Shown one piece after another: positions 42,241-43,740 of a DNA stretch of 43,740 nt. The number at the start of each line of letters is the position of its first letter. Position 1 is the stretch's first letter. Source of the DNA: Mycobacterium sp. 1465703.0. GTDB lineage: Bacteria; Actinomycetota; Actinomycetes; Mycobacteriales; Mycobacteriaceae. The stretch is taken from assembly GCF_001672975.1 (NCBI RefSeq), contig NZ_LZKU01000060.1:1-43740 (forward strand). The letters are read 5' to 3'. The notes under the pieces are model-generated. The model was not told the DNA's origin. It did no database searches and saw only the letters and a list, made by a program, of their open reading frames with translations. Position numbers and translations under genes: made by a program.

Positions 42241-42685
42241 AGAACGCTTAGGCATCACACATTCCAGGGCAGGCAGTTCGGTCACATCGCCGGTGTGAGC
42301 GCATTACCTCGCGTGAGTCTGCGCGCCGGCCATCCGACCACCACGTCGCCGGCACACGTGTAGCCCCAAGTCGCACTGCGGTCGATGCTTCGGTTCATCT
42401 ACCTCGCGCCGAAGTGTTGCCAAAGCGCATCAGCCAAAGCATCCAACGGCATGCACACCTCCCGCCGTCGCGGTGGGCCACGCCGCAGTGACGCTACAGC
42501 GGCGATGAAGTGTCAAAAATATTCATCATCACTGGTCATCCTGTTATCCTGGCGCTCTGATCGAAGCTCGGCCGGGTCGTCATGCCGCAGCGGCTGGCGA
42601 TATCGATGAGTGTTCGTGGCCGCAAGCCGGTGACGCGATGCAGATGCGACCCACGGGTGCAGACCAATAGGAGCTAGGAGGCGCG
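42241..42685. other. Gap upstream of the aldehyde dehydrogenase
   Basis: About 445 bases with no recognisable gene on either strand. The segment near 42500-42560 is AT-rich and may hold the promoter of the dehydrogenase gene, but I could not fix -35/-10 boxes. None of the GGTCC-N7-GGACC dyads occurs here. Confidence 0.4.
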
Positions 42686-43551
42686 ATGAGCGCGAACGCG
42701 CGCGACGTCGAGCTGTTGATCAATGGAAGGTGGACCGCTTCGAGCTCCGGCCGTACCGTTGTGAACACGTCGAACATTACGGGTGACGCCATTACGACAG
42801 TGGCTGCCGCAACCGTGAGTGACGTCGACGCTGCCGTGGACGCCGCCGCGGACGGGATGGAGCAATGGGCGGGCGCCAATCCGGGTCAGCGACGAGCATT
42901 GTTGGAGCGCGCTGCGCAGCTGTTGTCCGAACGCAGCCGACAAATCAGCGCGTTGATGGCTTCGGAGATGGGCGGCGTCATCAGATGGTGCGGGTTCAAT
43001 GTCGATGTTGCGGTTGGCATGTTGAGAGAGGCCGCAGCGCAGACCTACTCGACGGTGGGTGAAGTCATTCCATCCGATGTGCCAGGGCTGACGGCCCTCG
43101 GTCTGCGCCAGCCTGCCGGTGTCACCGTAGGTATCGCACCGTGGAATGCGCCGCTGATCCTGGGAGTCCGTGCAGTAGCGATGCCACTGGCCTACGGGAA
43201 TACCGTCATTCTGAAAGCCTCCGAACAGACTCCAGGCACCCATGCAGAGATCGCCCGCGCGCTCCACGACGCCGGCCTGCCCCCCGGCGCGATCAATCTG
43301 ATCACCAACGCCGCCGAAGACGGACCCCAGATCGTGGAGCGACTCGTCACCCACCCGACGGTGCGCCGCATCAACTTCACCGGTTCTACGCGCGTAGGCC
43401 GCATCATCGGTGAGTTAGCAGGAAAACACCTCAAGCGGGTGGTGCTAGAACTCGGCGGAAAAGCACCGATGCTGGTGCTTAGCGACGCAGACATCGACGG
43501 TGCCGTCGACGCCGCGGTCTTCGGTGCGTTCATGAACCAGGGGCAGATCTG
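42686..43551 (+). pseudogene. Aromatic-type aldehyde dehydrogenase, interrupted at the catalytic cysteine
   Basis: ATG 42686 has AGGAGG at 42676-42681. About 289 codons of a normal NAD(P)-dependent aldehyde dehydrogenase follow: ELLINGRWTASSSGRTVV, GVTVGIAPWNAPLILGVRA, NTVILKASEQTPGTH, INFTGSTRVGR and the catalytic Glu in LELGGKAPML. PWNAPLILGVRAVAMPLAYG resembles vanillin/salicylaldehyde/benzaldehyde dehydrogenases. At NQGQI the next codon should be TGC (catalytic Cys) but is TGG, because at 43552 the sequence turns into the reverse complement of the gene's own continuation. The Cys-containing continuation (NQGQICMSTERIVVA) is on the minus strand, about 43683-43552. Either an assembly artefact or a real rearrangement; as written the gene is broken. 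Confidence 0.8.
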
Positions 43552-43738
43552 GGTGGCGGGATCGTGGGGGTCGCCCACCACAAGTGATGCTGCGCGCGCG
43601 GCCAGCTTGCTGGTGAACTCGTCGCATAGCTGCGAGGCGACCACGATGCGCTCGGTCGACATGCAGATCTGCCCCTGGTTCATGAACGCACCGAAGACCG
43701 CGGCGTCGACGGCACCGTCGATGTCTGCGTCGCTAAGC
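43477..43738. repeat. Fold-back inverted repeat at the window end
   Basis: Positions 43477-43551 and 43664-43738 are perfect inverted copies of 75 bp, separated by 112 bp. The inner ends of both arms are the palindrome CAGATCTG (43544-43551 and 43664-43671). Just outside, at 43476 versus 43739, the sequences differ. The 112-bp spacer, read on the minus strand, is the natural continuation of the aldehyde dehydrogenase. This is the pattern of a fold-back join at a short homology. Confidence 0.9.
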
Positions 43739-43740
43739 CC

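Noticed and set aside
42674..43354. Minus-strand open frame of 226 codons opposite the aldehyde dehydrogenase
   Set aside because: The plus strand encodes clear dehydrogenase motifs here; the antisense frame is a shadow.

Overview
The window looks like chromosomal DNA of a mycobacterium (Mycobacteriaceae). It has a complete yrbEAB-mceABCDEF operon, paired Mce-associated membrane proteins, a secreted DUF732-type protein, an F420-type LLM oxidoreductase, high GC and many ATGA or GTG/TTG start arrangements. No rRNA, tRNA or CRISPR was seen.

Layout. (1) 321-6152, plus strand: a catabolic operon of bicupin, HSDL2-like SDR, FAH-family enzyme, DUF3500 protein and acyl-CoA synthetase, followed by a decayed second DUF3500 gene (6288-7396). 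(2) 7397-9437, minus strand: an NTF2-like protein and benzoylformate decarboxylase (mdlC). (3) 9663-14647, minus strand: tightly overlapped pcaH-pcaG-pcaB-pcaD-pcaC-pobA, divergent from an IclR regulator (14720). (4) 15796-17037: a third DUF3500 gene. (5) 17300-20198, minus strand: CoA-transferase, FAH enzyme and enoyl-CoA hydratase homologue, divergent from a second IclR regulator (20417). (6) 21263-31333, minus strand: a second NTF2-like protein and the eight-gene mce operon. (7) 31906-33014: an IS481-family element with a 6-bp target duplication, in a decayed stretch. (8) 34016-38194: quinone oxidoreductase, 2-keto-4-pentenoate hydratase-like, SnoaL-like and small membrane genes, divergent from an LLM oxidoreductase. 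(9) 38306-41344, minus strand: two mam genes, CAP and DUF732 genes behind what looks like the wreck of another mce gene. (10) 41581-43740: a frameshifted cyclase and an aromatic-type aldehyde dehydrogenase whose coding sequence folds back on itself at the window end.

How the genes may work together. MdlC, the aldehyde dehydrogenase, PobA and PcaHGBCD would, if combined, take a (4-hydroxy)benzoylformate through an aromatic aldehyde, 4-hydroxybenzoate and protocatechuate to 3-oxoadipate. This is an inference from enzyme identity. The final 3-oxoadipate CoA-transferase and thiolase are not seen.

The most interesting observation is a 17-bp dyad, GGTCC-N7-GGACC (one copy with a single end mismatch). 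It occurs at four promoter regions: between the CoA-transferase operon and its IclR gene, upstream of the mce operon, between the quinone-oxidoreductase cluster and the LLM gene, and upstream of the mam cluster. I found it nowhere else when reading the window by eye. This suggests one regulon, probably run by the IclR protein at 20417, joining an Mce lipid/steroid-type importer to an uncharacterised CoA-dependent catabolic pathway. Gene boundaries are from reading frames and ribosome-binding sites. Functional calls are from remembered family motifs, not searches.
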